Assembly (NCBI GenBank): GCA_002483425.1
Contig: DLHW01000002.1
Coordinates: forward strand, 29,681-44,212
Source of the DNA: Methylococcaceae bacterium UBA7658
GTDB lineage: Bacteria > Pseudomonadota > Gammaproteobacteria > Methylococcales > Methylomonadaceae
Length of the DNA: 14,532 nucleotides
Reading direction: 5' to 3'
Program-made: the position numbers and the translations under genes
Shown here: positions 13,402 through 14,532 of the stretch, one piece after another
How the letters are laid out: each line of letters opens with the position of its first letter
How positions within the stretch are numbered: the first letter of the stretch is position 1
Notes under the pieces: model-generated
Told to the model about the DNA's origin: nothing
Seen by the model: only the letters and a program-made list of their open reading frames with translations
The model's database searches: none

Positions 13402-14418
13402 TTAAATCGCTTTGCCGAAAGAAAAGATTTTTTGCAAGGTCAGCATCACACGGTCGAGCACAAATCCTATAATCCCAATGGTGAACACCGCCACCATGAT
13501 GCGCCCCAACGAGTTGGAACTGCCGTTCTGGAATTCATCCCAGACGAACTTGCCCAAGCCCGGATTTTGCGCCAGCATTTCCGCTGCAATCAACACCATC
13601 CAGCCCACGCCTAGTGATAGTCTCATGCCGGTGAAGATAAAGGGCAGGGATGAGGGAATCACAATCTTACGGATTTGCGTGCTCCAGTTCAGGCGCAAGA
13701 CCTTACCGACATTCACCAAATCCTTGTCGATGGACGATACACCCACCGCAGTGTTAATCAAAGTCGGCCACAGCGAACATAAGGTGACGGTGATCGCCGA
13801 GGTAATAAATGATTTTTCAAACCAGGAATCATCCGTTGTTACATAGGCTGCACTTACCACCAAAGTTACAATCGGTAGCCAAGCCAGCGGCGAAACCGGT
13901 TTAAAAATCTGGATCAGTGGATTAATCGCGGTATTAATCACCGGGCTCATGCCGCATAACAAACCCAGAGGCACGGCAACCAAAGTCGCCAGTATAAAAC
14001 CGGTAAAAACGGTAATGAGGCTAGTGCAAATCTGATCAAGATAGGTAGGCTTACCGTTGTAAGGCCGAATCTTGATTTCCGCATTGGGGTCTTCCGCCTT
14101 GGCTTTGGCAATCCGTTCTTCTTGGCGGTGGTAGTAATCGATTTGCTTTTGTTTTTCGACATAATGCTCATCCACTAAACCACCCGCCTCATGCCAGACA
14201 TCGGCTGGGCCGGGAATCGTACCCAAACTGGTGTTAACCTTTGATGCGGAAAAGCTCCATGCACCTAAAAAGAAAGCGAACGCAATGATCGGCACTCCCA
14301 TGATTAAAAACAGTTGCCGAACCTGAATGGCCGGGTTGTCACCTGCGGCTATTTTGACTATCGGTACGAGCCAGGTCAACCCGGTTAAGTTAAAAAATTT
14401 GATGAGCTGGTTACTCAT
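13402..14418 (-). CDS. nrtB: Nitrate-type ABC transporter permease (NrtB-like)
   Basis: This is an inner-membrane permease of the NrtB/CmpB group of binding-protein-dependent transporters. I place the start at the ATG at 14418 (338 residues), which has AGGTGA at good spacing; an in-frame GTG at 14427 would add three residues. A first membrane segment (about 38-56) is followed by a long charged loop with KQKQIDYYHRQEERIAKAK. A five-helix permease core starts near residue 128, with the family motif FKPVSPLAWLPIV (about 172-184) and a coupling-loop segment around RKIVIPSSLPFIFTG (250-264) that docks on the ATPase. The ATPase gene begins 12 bp after the stop. The substrate-binding protein gene (nrtA) normally comes first and should lie just past the right edge. 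Nitrate, nitrite, cyanate and bicarbonate members of this group look alike, so the symbol is provisional. Confidence 0.87.
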   Translation of the reverse strand: MSNQLIKFFNLTGLTWLVPIVKIAAGDNPAIQVRQLFLIMGVPIIAFAFFLGAWSFSASKVNTSLGTIPGPADVWHEAGGLVDEHYVEKQKQIDYYHRQEERIAKAKAEDPNAEIKIRPYNGKPTYLDQICTSLITVFTGFILATLVAVPLGLLCGMSPVINTAINPLIQIFKPVSPLAWLPIVTLVVSAAYVTTDDSWFEKSFITSAITVTLCSLWPTLINTAVGVSSIDKDLVNVGKVLRLNWSTQIRKIVIPSSLPFIFTGMRLSLGVGWMVLIAAEMLAQNPGLGKFVWDEFQNGSSNSLGRIMVAVFTIGIIGFVLDRVMLTLQKIFSFGKAI

Positions 14419-14456
14419 AACATTCACCTGAAATTAAATTTTAGATTTCATTCATG

Positions 14457-14532
14457 CCCTTCGACTTCGCTCAGGAGAGCGTTCGACAAACTCACCACGA
14501 ACGGAATCAACACCTTACCGTTCGTCCTGAGC
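14457..14532. repeat. REP-like intergenic palindromic repeat (cut by window edge)
   Basis: The segment is built from the words CCTTCGACTTCGCTCAGG, TTCGACAAACTCACCACG and CCGTTCGTCCTGAGC. CTCACCACGAACGG (14491-14504) and CCGTTCGTCCTGAG (14518-14531) form an inverted repeat with two mismatched positions. This TTCGACAAGCTCAGG/CCGTTCGTCCTGAGC type is a well-known dispersed repeat in many environmental proteobacteria. It sits upstream of nrtB, probably between nrtA and nrtB, where such hairpins can stabilise the upstream message and lower downstream expression. The right side continues outside the window. Confidence 0.7.

Noticed and set aside
13288..13846. Plus-strand reading frames of 108 and 144 codons inside the permease and ATPase genes
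   Set aside because: They lie opposite well-conserved coding sequence and have no recognisable features.

Overview
The window looks like chromosomal DNA of a gammaproteobacterial (type I) methanotroph. The main evidence is a gene pair at 6667-9760 that matches corA-corB, the copper-repressible surface copper(I)-binding protein and its di-haem cytochrome c peroxidase partner (equivalent to mopE and its partner peroxidase in Methylococcus). The inorganic-carbon and nitrate-type uptake genes and the moderate, slightly AT-rich base composition fit but do not prove this. No methane-oxidation gene lies in the window, so the host assignment is an inference.

Layout, left to right. (1) 1-2334, minus: dabA (DUF2309/UPF0753), the zinc-dependent subunit of the DAB inorganic-carbon system; it is open to the left edge and lacks only its C-terminal end. 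(2) 2335-2788: a divergent control region with nested inverted repeats, a terminator-like hairpin and a near-consensus sigma-54 promoter pointing at the next gene. (3) 2789-6428, plus: a SulP-family anion (possibly bicarbonate) transporter with a STAS domain, followed 40 bp later by a membrane-anchored LTA-synthase/phosphoglycerol-transferase-like sulfatase-fold enzyme. (4) 6429-6666: a convergent gap with hairpins only. (5) 6667-9760, minus: corA then corB, separated by about 490 bp that contains a terminator-like hairpin just after corA. (6) 9761-10232: the corA control region, with a sigma-54 -24/-12 element and four dyads upstream of it; three of the dyads are exactly 95 bp apart inside a diverged 95-bp tandem repeat. 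(7) 10233-14427, minus: nrtB-type permease, a double-ATPase NrtC/NrtD-type fusion and an alginate-export-family porin, apparently one operon whose substrate-binding protein would lie just beyond the right edge. The last ~76 bp hold a REP-like inverted repeat.

How the genes may work together: dabA and sulP suggest inorganic-carbon supply. corA-corB suggest copper scavenging and redox handling at the cell surface. The nrt-type ABC genes plus porin suggest outer- and inner-membrane passage of a small anion (nitrate/nitrite most likely, bicarbonate or cyanate possible). The most interesting observation is regulatory: both intergenic control regions (sulP and corA) carry good sigma-54 promoters with GG-N10-GC spacing and inverted repeats about 95-310 bp upstream, the architecture used by NtrC-family enhancer-binding activators.
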